A DNA stretch of 6,790 nt from Parabacteroides sp. (GCA_020026285.1 JAHHQS010000188.1:1-6790); one strand, 5' to 3'; positions 1 to 6,147 are shown, counted from the first letter of the stretch. The notes: a model not told the origin generated them from the sequence alone. Numbers and translations: made by a program.

Positions 1-112
1 TTTTGAAAAAACTATATTTTTAATTTTTATTGCTTACAAGTAAATATACTCTTTTTTTTACAAACAGCTATTAAATCCATAGCAAATTCTAAAAATGATG
101 AATATTACACAA

Positions 113-2407
113 CTACTGTTTCATTATTTCATTTATGACCTCATCCATACTCTTATACATGCTTTTGATACCATTTTCATATATTGTCCACACACCACCA
201 CGTTGATATATCAATTTTCGCTTAACGTATATTGAACTATTATCTTCTTGAGACTTAACAGCATCAAAGTTAGGAGCCAAATTATATTGATTTCGCAGAC
301 ACTCATACAATACTCGAATTTTTAAATCTGTATGAAAATGATTACGCCTGCTCTGATAATAAATGAGCACATCATCAGTACATACATCAAAAGCTATAAA
401 ACCCTGTTTTGAAAGTTGCATTATATTGGTACCATACTCCCCGATAAGCAATTCAATCCATTCTGTTGTAGGTTTATGTTCATTCGTGATTTTCTGTAGA
501 GACGCTGCAAGATTTTGAAAATCATAATTTTTGTCAGAGACGATTTCCTTTAAACAATTAAGCGCCGTCACATTCGATTTTCCACCAATACGAAACAAAG
601 ACTTCCATGAATAATCACGATGAGCAGGTCTATTGTAGAAATTCTTTCTAAAACTAGATAACCAAGGCATATAGTCCCCTTTAGACAACATCGCTTTTAC
701 CATAATGAAATCTTTTATGATTACAGAATTAGACAAGCCTAACTGTTCGAATAAAGGTAAAGACTTTTCTAAAACATTTCTATAAACATCCGGACTTGGT
801 ATTTGATTAAAATCCATGGACGTCAAGTTACATGAATCTCCTTCCTGCATGACTAGACCAGCTAAATATAATGTAACTCCAATCTGCCCTCTTAAATACG
901 AATTAGATTCAGCTTTTTTAATCAAGGTACGCCATACAGAATCCCGTCGAAGTTGGGCTTTACTTACTTCCTCATTCCATTGATAAATATCAAAGAATTT
1001 CGGTAAAGTTCTTGATGATTTAGCAATCCACTCATTAATAGTCAGACTCCCCTGACCACTTCTTGCTTCCAAGTAATCATTCAGAAGCAGTTCTATATCC
1101 TTAAGAACCTTCATCATTTCTTCCGAACTATTTATTCTTGTAGCAGCCGAAAGATTAAAAATGACACGCATCCACTCAGTAAGTTCAGCATTTTCTGCAT
1201 CTTTCATGACTTGTTTAAAATGGAAATAAGCATGAAGTTTAAGACGGGTATCATACGTTATATTACCATCATCATTCATATTTTTCCCAAACAATATCCA
1301 TTTTCTAACCGCCAATTCTATATCAAAAAACTGAGAATCATAATCGTTAAGATTATTATCTCTAAGTACAGTTGTTTCTGGATCTAGCAGAATTTTTAAG
1401 TCAGCAATCACCCTTTCCAAAAAAATAGAATCAAAAACCACCCCTATTTCCTCATACCAGTTGTGAGAAAACGTAACTGTCTTATCATTAGCTTCAAACA
1501 AGCAATCCAAATTTTCAGAATTCCAACGATAAGCATTATTATTAAACAAAGCCTCGTTAGCAAAAATGATTTTTAAGATACGCTCCAGCAAAAGGTCCAC
1601 ATTAGGAGTTCCGTTTGTACGATATCCCCATAACTCATCAGACCATTTCACATCCAAATCTGCTTTAAATTCTTTTTCCATCGAAGGAAGATGCTTCTCC
1701 ACATCCTCTATCAATTTACTTTTAAATATTTCAAAAGGAGTTAAAGGTAATCCACGTGCATTCATTTTTATGTACAAGTCATCAATATCATGGAAACCTT
1801 CAAGCGGTAAAAATTCAAAAACGATAGGTTGTACTTCCCCTGAATAAAGATTTACATACGCTTCATGAGCTACATCATAGAACTGCATATTTATTTCATC
1901 AAGCATCGTCAGCATACCTTTTATTGTCGGATCTTTTATCCAGGCACCAAACCACCAACTTTCATTTTGTATAAGTGAACTAGGTGTTTGAGAATCTTTT
2001 AAGCTATCCCTAGTTAAAATATTTCTAGCATTCACTAACAATGATTCACAAAACCGTGAAGAACTATCCCTAGTTTCATATAAGAAATGAAAAGAGTCAC
2101 AACTTTCACCTTCCATACTTCCAAGATAAACATGAAGTAACCACAACGTTGTCAGTCTCTGTTGTCCATCAAGAGGTATAAACCGATTATTTTCAGCTTT
2201 TCCATAAATAAAATCAAGACTATGCGTTTTACCACTAAAGATATATGATTTTAGTTCAGAAACAAAGTCCTTCCTAATTTTAGAAGTTCTTGTATTTTCC
2301 CTACCTTGTGCATAATCACGTTGAATTGAAGGTATAATGATTTCATAATGTTCCTTTAGAAAAAGGTCTAAAAAAGAATATTCTTTTGCATCAATTATAG
2401 TAGTCAT
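113..2407 (-). CDS. DUF262-family protein, 764 aa, without a visible HNH nuclease; probable partner subunit of a two-gene defence system
   Basis: This is the second gene of the DUF262 pair. Its N-terminus carries the family signatures: IPSIQRDY at residues 25-32, with the QR pair at 29-30; LDFIYG at 64-69; and DGQQRLTT at 80-87. A later YIKMNARG...LT..E..KSKL block at 212-232 matches the conserved DUF262 core. In GmrS, BrxU and SspE this domain binds and hydrolyses NTP and controls a nuclease. Residues from about 235 to 764 match nothing I recognise. I see no EH-x-x-P plus N...N...K pattern of DUF1524 there, nor a clear PD-(D/E)xK motif. No signal peptide or membrane segment is visible, so it should be cytosolic. 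I chose the ATG at 2407 because it lies four bases after the upstream stop and gives a normal DUF262 N-terminus. The reading frame is open a further 25 codons upstream, but that overlaps the preceding gene and looks unrelated to the family. The stop is TAG, and the last 112 bases of the window beyond it hold no gene I can support. It could be a DNA or modification sensor, or a second NTPase subunit. Confidence 0.87.
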   Translation of the reverse strand: MTTIIDAKEYSFLDLFLKEHYEIIIPSIQRDYAQGRENTRTSKIRKDFVSELKSYIFSGKTHSLDFIYGKAENNRFIPLDGQQRLTTLWLLHVYLGSMEGESCDSFHFLYETRDSSSRFCESLLVNARNILTRDSLKDSQTPSSLIQNESWWFGAWIKDPTIKGMLTMLDEINMQFYDVAHEAYVNLYSGEVQPIVFEFLPLEGFHDIDDLYIKMNARGLPLTPFEIFKSKLIEDVEKHLPSMEKEFKADLDVKWSDELWGYRTNGTPNVDLLLERILKIIFANEALFNNNAYRWNSENLDCLFEANDKTVTFSHNWYEEIGVVFDSIFLERVIADLKILLDPETTVLRDNNLNDYDSQFFDIELAVRKWILFGKNMNDDGNITYDTRLKLHAYFHFKQVMKDAENAELTEWMRVIFNLSAATRINSSEEMMKVLKDIELLLNDYLEARSGQGSLTINEWIAKSSRTLPKFFDIYQWNEEVSKAQLRRDSVWRTLIKKAESNSYLRGQIGVTLYLAGLVMQEGDSCNLTSMDFNQIPSPDVYRNVLEKSLPLFEQLGLSNSVIIKDFIMVKAMLSKGDYMPWLSSFRKNFYNRPAHRDYSWKSLFRIGGKSNVTALNCLKEIVSDKNYDFQNLAASLQKITNEHKPTTEWIELLIGEYGTNIMQLSKQGFIAFDVCTDDVLIYYQSRRNHFHTDLKIRVLYECLRNQYNLAPNFDAVKSQEDNSSIYVKRKLIYQRGGVWTIYENGIKSMYKSMDEVINEIMKQ

Positions 2408-2411
2408 AATC

Positions 2412-4415
2412 TCAAAATGGTAATGTAAGGTTAGTATACGGAGTAAGAGTTTTGCAGATATCGTTCCAATATGCCATAGCATCAGTTTTCGACCAATAAA
2501 ACATATCTTTTATCCTTCTAGAGTAAGCTTTTTCAAAAACATTTCTAGTACCTACAGGCGTATAGACACTCAGTTCATCTTGTAAGATTCTTCGCCGTTT
2601 TACCGGATAAATATTGTTACCGTAACTTCTGTTCGTTGATGCATTAAGCAAAACAAAGTTCCATATAAAATCCTTTTCATCCATCTCTCTATTATTGACG
2701 AGAGCAAAGCCGAACCTGTTTTTAGAGCCAGCATTCACCTTGTCATTTTCTGTCTCTTTTTCGAAATAAGCTGTAATCATAGAATAAAAATTCTCAATTT
2801 GTCTTTCTGGCTCCCCTTGATTAGACACAGAAACCGATTTCTCGGCTAAAGATTTACCATACGTATTCAGAATCTGTAAAGCAGTATTACATATCTCTGT
2901 TTCTTTAGTATCCAAGTAACCCCAAAGTTCTGAAGTTATAGAATAGAAGTCACCTTCAACCACCGGCATTGCACCGGTAAAAAGTTCAATGACATCCATT
3001 GCCAGCTGTTCCACTTTATCAGAATCGGGAGAATAGTCAACATGAGAAGCAACATGCTCCTGATCCCAACCTTTATTTTTCTTTACATTCTTATATTCAG
3101 CAAAAGAAAAGCGTGCATTATCAGCTATTCTTTTATCTTCAAGCAGAATGTTGTAAAGGAACAAAATTTCAGAAAGTTCTTTTCGGCCGTAAAAAAGTTG
3201 AGAACTCTTGATTTTAGAAACCTTTGTTCTTATAATATCGTCAAGTATTTCCAGTCTTTCTGAATGTTTGCGTCCTTTTAGTTGGTCTATTAAAGTCAAG
3301 ACGTTTTCTTCTGGAACATATTCTAAAATAAATCCAATTCTGTGAAATATGTGCCTGTCATCATACCATTCGGTAAGAGTATCAAATAACTGTTTCACTT
3401 GAAGCCAGCTATCTTCAACCCAACAAATTCTATTTCTAACATCTTTCCCTTCAGACCTCATCATTTCTCTATATTCATCCAGATATTGATTAAAAGTAAA
3501 GAAGTGCTTATCCTCATGCCACTTTTTTTTCCCCTTCAACAGATCAAAGAGATATTCGATGTGACAATCATAACTAAAAGGATACTGCGAACTCACAATG
3601 AATCCCCAAAATTCTTTCTTTTGCAAACAGTTTTCTATGTCACCCCATTCCAATGCTAACGATTTAGCTTTCGCTATATCATTCTCGCTCCAGTTACTTT
3701 GCTGTAGAAATAAAGCCTTAATAAGCTCCGCATTGTTTAAACCAATTTTTCCAGCATTCAGTCTGTCAAAGACATCAGCATTAGAACCAGAAGTACTTGT
3801 CGGATAATACCATATAAACTTAGTTCCGTTATGTAAAACCTCCGTCAGTTGATTGATGCAGATTTCATCCATTTGTTTTAAGCGCCCATAAACAGCACAG
3901 AACACTTCTGCAAAGTGATAATAATCACAGTTCTTATTTTCAAACGTATTCCGTTTTTCTAAGTCATAGACTATTTCACTGATTTCTTTTAACCAAACAG
4001 AACTTTCAACCCTGGTTTCATATTTAATGCTGTATAAATTAGGCGCTATGCTAACAGGAAAAGCTGCTAGTTGACTAATGTCAATAACAGATTCAAATTT
4101 AAGCAAATGTAATGCTTGCAATATAAGAAGGATAGTTGTAAGACGCTGTTGACCGTCAATTATTTCAAGTTGTTGGTCTCCATTATCTTTTAATTTTACC
4201 ACCAGTGGTTGTAAGCAATAAAATTTAGATTTATCTAAAAAATAATGATATTCAGCAAATTCTACGAGGTCATCAATAAGTTGTATAGCCTGTTCTTTCC
4301 CCCAGCGATATCCTCTCTGATATGCCGGTACATAAAAATTAAACTTCCCCAATAGAAGTTCCGAGACTGAGATTAATTCCAAAGAGTTAAATAAATTCAT
4401 AATTGATTCTTTCAT
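2412..4415 (-). CDS. DUF262 + DUF1524-like (HNH) nuclease, GmrSD/BrxU-like, 667 aa
   Basis: This is probably an NTP-controlled DNA endonuclease of the type IV restriction / anti-phage kind. The DUF262 domain is at the N-terminus: VPAYQRGYRW at 29-38 (QR at 33-34), IIDGQQRLTT at 85-94, and the FDRLNAGK..L block at 216-226. A helical middle section follows. The C-terminus has the two halves of a DUF1524-like His-Me (HNH) nuclease: WDQEHVASH at 450-458, with H454 the likely catalytic base, and NFVLLNASTNRSYGN....K at 586-606, with N595 the likely catalytic Asn and K606 also typical. About 130 residues separate the halves, which seems longer than usual. The EH motif reads EHVASH rather than the usual EHI-x-P. 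In GmrSD-type enzymes these domains cut modified phage DNA, in SspE they act in phosphorothioate-linked defence; the target here cannot be read from sequence. The ATG at 4415 is used; the ATG at 4400 (codon 6), preceded by AAAGAA, is a fair alternative. It is the first gene of a two-gene operon with a stop-to-start gap of 4 bases. Confidence 0.9.
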   Translation of the reverse strand: MKESIMNLFNSLELISVSELLLGKFNFYVPAYQRGYRWGKEQAIQLIDDLVEFAEYHYFLDKSKFYCLQPLVVKLKDNGDQQLEIIDGQQRLTTILLILQALHLLKFESVIDISQLAAFPVSIAPNLYSIKYETRVESSVWLKEISEIVYDLEKRNTFENKNCDYYHFAEVFCAVYGRLKQMDEICINQLTEVLHNGTKFIWYYPTSTSGSNADVFDRLNAGKIGLNNAELIKALFLQQSNWSENDIAKAKSLALEWGDIENCLQKKEFWGFIVSSQYPFSYDCHIEYLFDLLKGKKKWHEDKHFFTFNQYLDEYREMMRSEGKDVRNRICWVEDSWLQVKQLFDTLTEWYDDRHIFHRIGFILEYVPEENVLTLIDQLKGRKHSERLEILDDIIRTKVSKIKSSQLFYGRKELSEILFLYNILLEDKRIADNARFSFAEYKNVKKNKGWDQEHVASHVDYSPDSDKVEQLAMDVIELFTGAMPVVEGDFYSITSELWGYLDTKETEICNTALQILNTYGKSLAEKSVSVSNQGEPERQIENFYSMITAYFEKETENDKVNAGSKNRFGFALVNNREMDEKDFIWNFVLLNASTNRSYGNNIYPVKRRRILQDELSVYTPVGTRNVFEKAYSRRIKDMFYWSKTDAMAYWNDICKTLTPYTNLTLPF

Positions 4416-4483
4416 TGTATAACGAATCGTAGTATCCTTAGCAAAATTGTAAATTTAATATAAAATTTATAAAATCTCGACAT
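4412..4483 (-). CDS. possible 23-codon leader ORF overlapping the DUF262 nuclease start
   Basis: An ATG at 4483 opens 23 codons (MSRFYKFYIKFTILL..., hydrophobic and basic). It ends in TGA at 4412, which overlaps the DUF262 ATG as ATGA. A purine-rich GAAAAGTGA precedes the ATG, and a stop codon in the same frame lies directly upstream. The ATG sits inside the 3' arm of the 40-base hairpin at 4473-4512, so folding of a leader RNA would hide it. The ATGA overlap is typical of translational coupling. Against it, the ORF is very short and lies in very AT-rich DNA, where such ORFs arise by chance. Confidence 0.22.
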   Translation of the reverse strand: MSRFYKFYIKFTILLRILRFVIQ

Positions 4484-4512
4484 TCACTTTTCACAAAGTC
4501 TTTGTCGAGATT
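4473..4512. repeat. 40-bp hairpin repeat, copy 1, in the leader of the DUF262 operon
   Basis: The arms AATCTCGACA (4473-4482) and TGTCGAGATT (4503-4512) are perfect 10-bp complements. Inside them ACTTT and AAAGT form a second 5-bp stem around a TCAC loop. The two stems are separated by a symmetric unpaired TTC/CTT internal loop. The copy at 6031-6070 has the same length and differs at two positions only. On the minus strand the hairpin is followed by TTATAAATTTT, a weak T-rich tract. It lies between the promoter match at 4539-4546 and the DUF262 start, so it would be part of the 5' untranslated RNA. Confidence 0.9.
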
Positions 4513-4538
4513 CTATAGTATAATTTTTCAAAGACACG

Positions 4539-4546
4539 CAAAGATA
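4539..4546 (-). promoter_or_regulatory. candidate Bacteroidota -7 promoter box for the DUF262 operon
   Basis: The minus strand reads TATCTTTG, an exact match to the Bacteroidota -7 consensus TAnnTTTG. The -33 region, 19 bases upstream, reads GCTG instead of TTTG and is weak. A start near 4533 would give a leader of roughly 118 bases containing the 40-base hairpin. The odd-length palindrome ATAATGATTAT (4544-4554) overlaps the box and could be an operator. The second-best box, CAATTTTG nearer the gene, matches less well. Confidence 0.42.
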
Positions 4547-4553
4547 ATCATTA

Positions 4554-4765
4554 TTACTCACTTGTCAGCTCTTTCTCAATAGATTCGTTATAATGGTCGA
4601 CAAATTTGGATAGGACGATGCTTGCTTGATCAATGCACCCATTTCACGAATCGCCAGAACGGGAGTCGTTGGGAACAAGATGGATTCACATACGAGAGTC
4701 CCAAAAAGTGATGAATTAACTTTTCCGAAATTTGATGGTTCAAAGTTACTGACTACACAAGTTTT
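4554..4765 (-). pseudogene. possible decayed, frameshifted 3' end of an unrecognised gene
   Basis: A minus-strand frame open from 4765 has no good start and reads plausible protein, including LFPTTPVLAIREMGALIKQA. A +1 shift near 4619-4622 continues it as SIVLSKFVDHYNESIEKEL, ending at TAA 4554-4556. Each half looks protein-like, and joined they make a smooth C-terminus. The core, about 4611-4690, is near 49% GC by count, well above the surrounding spacer, as expected for a leftover of coding DNA. A stop at 4766-4768 closes the frame upstream. I do not recognise the family. It could be a relic of a gene displaced when the DUF262 or GNAT module arrived, or a chance open frame. Confidence 0.3.
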
Positions 4766-4850
4766 CTATTTTATGAAAAATACAATGTGTACTTTATCGG
4801 ATGCTTACGAAATACAATGCGTGGTAAGCTTTCGGTAAACTACGTGTAAA

Positions 4851-4897
4851 ATATTAAAGGCAATCTAGAGGTAAAAACCTCTTGACTGCCTTAATAT
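4851..4897 (-). terminator. intrinsic terminator-like hairpin downstream of the GNAT gene
   Basis: A 47-base imperfect hairpin has outer arms ATATTAA/TTAATAT and GGCA/TGCC (with one bulged base) and an inner perfect stem AGAGGT/ACCTCT around an AAAA loop. It lies 82 bases past the GNAT stop codon. On the minus strand the GGCA...TGCC stem is followed by TTTAATATTTT. This would end the small-protein/GNAT transcript before the DUF262 promoter. The T-rich tract is not a pure run, so strength is uncertain. Confidence 0.6.
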
Positions 4898-4979
4898 GCC
4901 ATAAACATAGTTACCAAGATATACAATATGAATACTATTGAAAATAGTGTCAAGAATGTCTTGTATAGCCTAAACTACT

Positions 4980-5633
4980 CTACTCAGAATACAATAAAAT
5001 TAAATCAAAATACATTAAACGAGTCCTTCTTTCCTCTATTTTAGATTTAGGACAGAAAAAATTCAACATTTTTTGAATCCAATTATCATTTTTCAAAGTA
5101 TTATTCATAAAATTCATCTCTTCTTCATCTGTAGCGAAAATAAAATCAAACCCATTATCCGTGTAATACTTTCTTACTTTAGGATGATTTATAGCATCTA
5201 CGATAACAAACCTACATCCTGTTTTATTCAAAGGTTCAATAAACCAAGCTTTTATAAAATCCATTAATTCATTACCGATATGTTTATTCTTAAACTTATC
5301 AAAAACAACAAGCTGGCCTACTAAAACCGCAGGATACTGAGAATGTCTTATCTCGTTAGGGATATGTTTATGAAGTTTTCGCTTTCTATTGTTACTCAAC
5401 CCTCTAACACGAATAGAAGAATTAGACACAGTAAAAGCGCAGACTATTTCATGCGGAGATTCATCTGTAAAGAAACAATAAGACTTACCTAACAGTTGTT
5501 TTGAATACTCGTTATAGTCTTTATGGAAAAAAGCATTGATATCTGTATCCTTTGAACAATTAAAAGGATTTGATTTACTGATAAGTTCAGGTGTTAATTC
5601 AGAAAATATGCAATGTTCTAAAAGGAAACTCAC
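4980..5633 (-). CDS. GNAT-family N-acetyltransferase, 217 aa, possible toxin of a toxin-antitoxin pair
   Basis: This should be a soluble acetyl-CoA-dependent acetyltransferase. The N-terminal FNCSKDTDINAFFHKDY (24-40) resembles the opening of TacT/AtaT-like GNATs, whose members acetylate the amino acid on charged tRNA. QYPAVLVGQLVVFDKFKNKHIGNELM (99-124) covers strand 4 and the acetyl-CoA loop. Its Q/R-x-x-G-x-G/A motif is degenerate here (KNKHIG, 115-120, with His in place of the first Gly). FVIVDAINHPKVRKYYTDNGF (142-162) is the closing GNAT motif, and Tyr157 sits where the general-acid Tyr is usually found. At 217 residues it is about 45 longer than typical TacT, mostly in the C-terminus. 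The start is GTG at 5633: no ATG lies upstream before an in-frame stop, and the next in-frame ATG would remove the N-terminal domain. It begins one base after the stop of the 53-residue gene, so the two are surely co-transcribed. A toxin role is inferred from this arrangement; a housekeeping or resistance acetyltransferase is the alternative. Confidence 0.85.
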   Translation of the reverse strand: MSFLLEHCIFSELTPELISKSNPFNCSKDTDINAFFHKDYNEYSKQLLGKSYCFFTDESPHEIVCAFTVSNSSIRVRGLSNNRKRKLHKHIPNEIRHSQYPAVLVGQLVVFDKFKNKHIGNELMDFIKAWFIEPLNKTGCRFVIVDAINHPKVRKYYTDNGFDFIFATDEEEMNFMNNTLKNDNWIQKMLNFFCPKSKIEERRTRLMYFDLILLYSE

Positions 5634-5634
5634 T

Positions 5635-5796
5635 TTAACTATTTCTATTTGATTTTTTTAAAATAGCCTGTGCTATTTTAACCTGTGTAGTAAAGTTTAC
5701 AGAAGCACGTTTCTTCTCATTATCGGCCGCAGTTTTACTAAATCGACTTGCAACTCGACCATGCAAAGTTGGGATTATTTTAATACTTATAGCCAT
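5635..5796 (-). CDS. small 53-aa protein upstream of the GNAT gene, candidate antitoxin
   Basis: I found this gene by reading the minus strand directly. It starts MAISIKIIPTLHGRVA, continues RFSKTAADNEKKRA, and ends with a predicted helix, VNFTTQVKIAQAILKKS. It is basic, with a short beta-prone N-terminus followed by helix, and has no membrane segment. Supporting it as real: a Bacteroidota promoter match 18 bases upstream, a palindrome by that promoter, and a stop codon one base before the GNAT start. GNAT toxins are usually encoded with a small antitoxin ahead of them that neutralises the enzyme and often represses the operon. It is shorter than DUF1778 ribbon-helix-helix antitoxins (about 90 aa), and I do not see that fold clearly. 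The antitoxin role is therefore inferred from position and size. A second ATG at 5801 is out of frame. Confidence 0.7.
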   Translation of the reverse strand: MAISIKIIPTLHGRVASRFSKTAADNEKKRASVNFTTQVKIAQAILKKSNRNS

Positions 5797-5813
5797 ATCA
5801 TTTTATTTTTATG

Positions 5814-5845
5814 CAAATATATTGTATTTCTTTCAGAGAAGCAAT
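5814..5845 (-). promoter_or_regulatory. promoter for the small protein/GNAT operon
   Basis: The minus strand has TATATTTG at 5821-5814, an exact fit to the TAnnTTTG -7 box. ATTG at 5845-5842 (three of four bases of the -33 TTTG) lies 20 bases upstream of it, which is normal spacing. The -7 box ends 17 bases before the ATG at 5796, giving a very short leader. Confidence 0.62.
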
Positions 5846-5848
5846 AAA

Positions 5849-5860
5849 ATTCTTAAGAAT
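5849..5860. promoter_or_regulatory. perfect 12-bp palindrome next to the -33 box, candidate operator
   Basis: ATTCTTAAGAAT is a perfect palindrome beginning three bases upstream of the -33 element of the 53-aa/GNAT promoter. Toxin-antitoxin operons are commonly repressed by the antitoxin binding such a site. A 12-bp palindrome is expected once or twice by chance in a window this size, so position is the main support. Confidence 0.32.
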
Positions 5861-5904
5861 GTCACTTAATATCATAAATTAAACATCAAAGAATGTAATC
5901 TTTA

Positions 5905-6025
5905 CACACTTTTGCTCCCCCACCGATGTACATTTCTCAATGGTATCGGTTCTATAATCAGCACCTCACAAACCGCCAACAAGCTGTTGGCGAAATTAGC
6001 CACACTCCACTCACCCCCCACCCAC
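5905..6025. other. C-rich, gene-free intergenic tract with two inverted repeats and a G-rich minus strand
   Basis: This part of the 415-base gap between the 53-aa gene and the next gene differs in composition from its AT-rich surroundings. ACCGAT (5922-5927) pairs with ATCGGT (5945-5950). CGCCAACA (5974-5981) pairs perfectly with TGTTGGCG (5985-5992) around an AGC loop. From 6001 to 6025 the plus strand has no G at all, making the minus strand a G-rich run (GGGTGGGGGG core). The minus frame 5965-5879 is open for 28 codons ending in TAA and could be a decayed C-terminus, but I would not call it a gene. The tract may be a dispersed intergenic repeat or mobile-element relic. Confidence 0.4.
5974..5992. 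repeat. perfect 8-bp hairpin with 3-base loop
   Basis: CGCCAACA and TGTTGGCG are exact complements separated by AGC, the most GC-rich stem in the window. No T-run follows on either strand, so it is not an obvious terminator. Confidence 0.75.
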
Positions 6026-6070
6026 AAAAAAATCTCGACATACACTTTTCACAAAGTCATTGTCGAGATT
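6026..6070 (-). terminator. terminator-like hairpin (40-bp repeat, copy 2) for the upstream 158-aa gene
   Basis: The hairpin at 6031-6070 uses the same 10-bp outer arms and ACTTT/AAAGT inner stem as the copy at 4473. Its internal loop is TAC/CAT instead of TTC/CTT. On the minus strand the outer stem runs straight into seven T residues (6032-6026), the classical shape of an intrinsic terminator. It lies 142 bases beyond the stop codon of the 158-aa gene. The same sequence without the T-run occurs at 4473-4512, so termination may not be the only role. Confidence 0.6.
6031..6070. repeat. 40-bp hairpin repeat, copy 2
   Basis: It matches copy 1 at 38 of 40 positions in the same orientation, judged by the TCAC loop. 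The two copies lie 1,558 bp apart and bracket the small protein/GNAT module. The two differences are symmetric: the middle base of each side of the internal loop changes from T to A. Confidence 0.92.
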
Positions 6071-6091
6071 ATTAAAATCTAAATATGAAAA

Positions 6092-6114
6092 TCCATATTA
6101 ATAAATAATATGGA
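6092..6114. repeat. 8-bp inverted repeat, AT-rich
   Basis: TCCATATT (6092-6099) pairs with AATATGGA (6107-6114) around a 7-base loop. An AAAATCTAAAT direct repeat lies on each side (6074-6084 and 6120-6130). Confidence 0.6.
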
Positions 6115-6147
6115 ATGAAAAAATCTAAATTAAAAAGGACATTATTC

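Noticed and set aside
67..83. GCTAT/ATAGC hairpin after the DUF262 operon as a terminator
   Set aside because: The stem is only 5 bp and is not followed by a T-run on the minus strand, so the real terminator may lie further on, outside the window.
2408..2482. A 25-codon upstream extension of the 764-aa DUF262 gene
   Set aside because: It overlaps the 3' end of the preceding gene, and its residues do not match a DUF262 N-terminus, which begins properly at the ATG at 2407.
1566..3807. Several 69-93 codon plus-strand open frames inside the DUF262 genes
   Set aside because: They are antisense shadows of long genes with strong family motifs.
4626..4838. A 70-codon plus-strand open frame in the spacer
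   Set aside because: No recognisable motif and no promoter or binding-site signal; the minus strand of the same DNA reads more like protein.
4980..5633. GNAT as an aminoglycoside or other drug-resistance acetyltransferase
   Set aside because: The N-terminal pattern and the one-base gap to a small upstream gene fit toxin-type GNATs better; nothing points to a drug substrate.
5974..5992. Resemblance of GCCAAC...GTTGGC to integron attC core sites
   Set aside because: The hairpin is too short, lacks the second pair of core sites, and there is no integron integrase or cassette array here.
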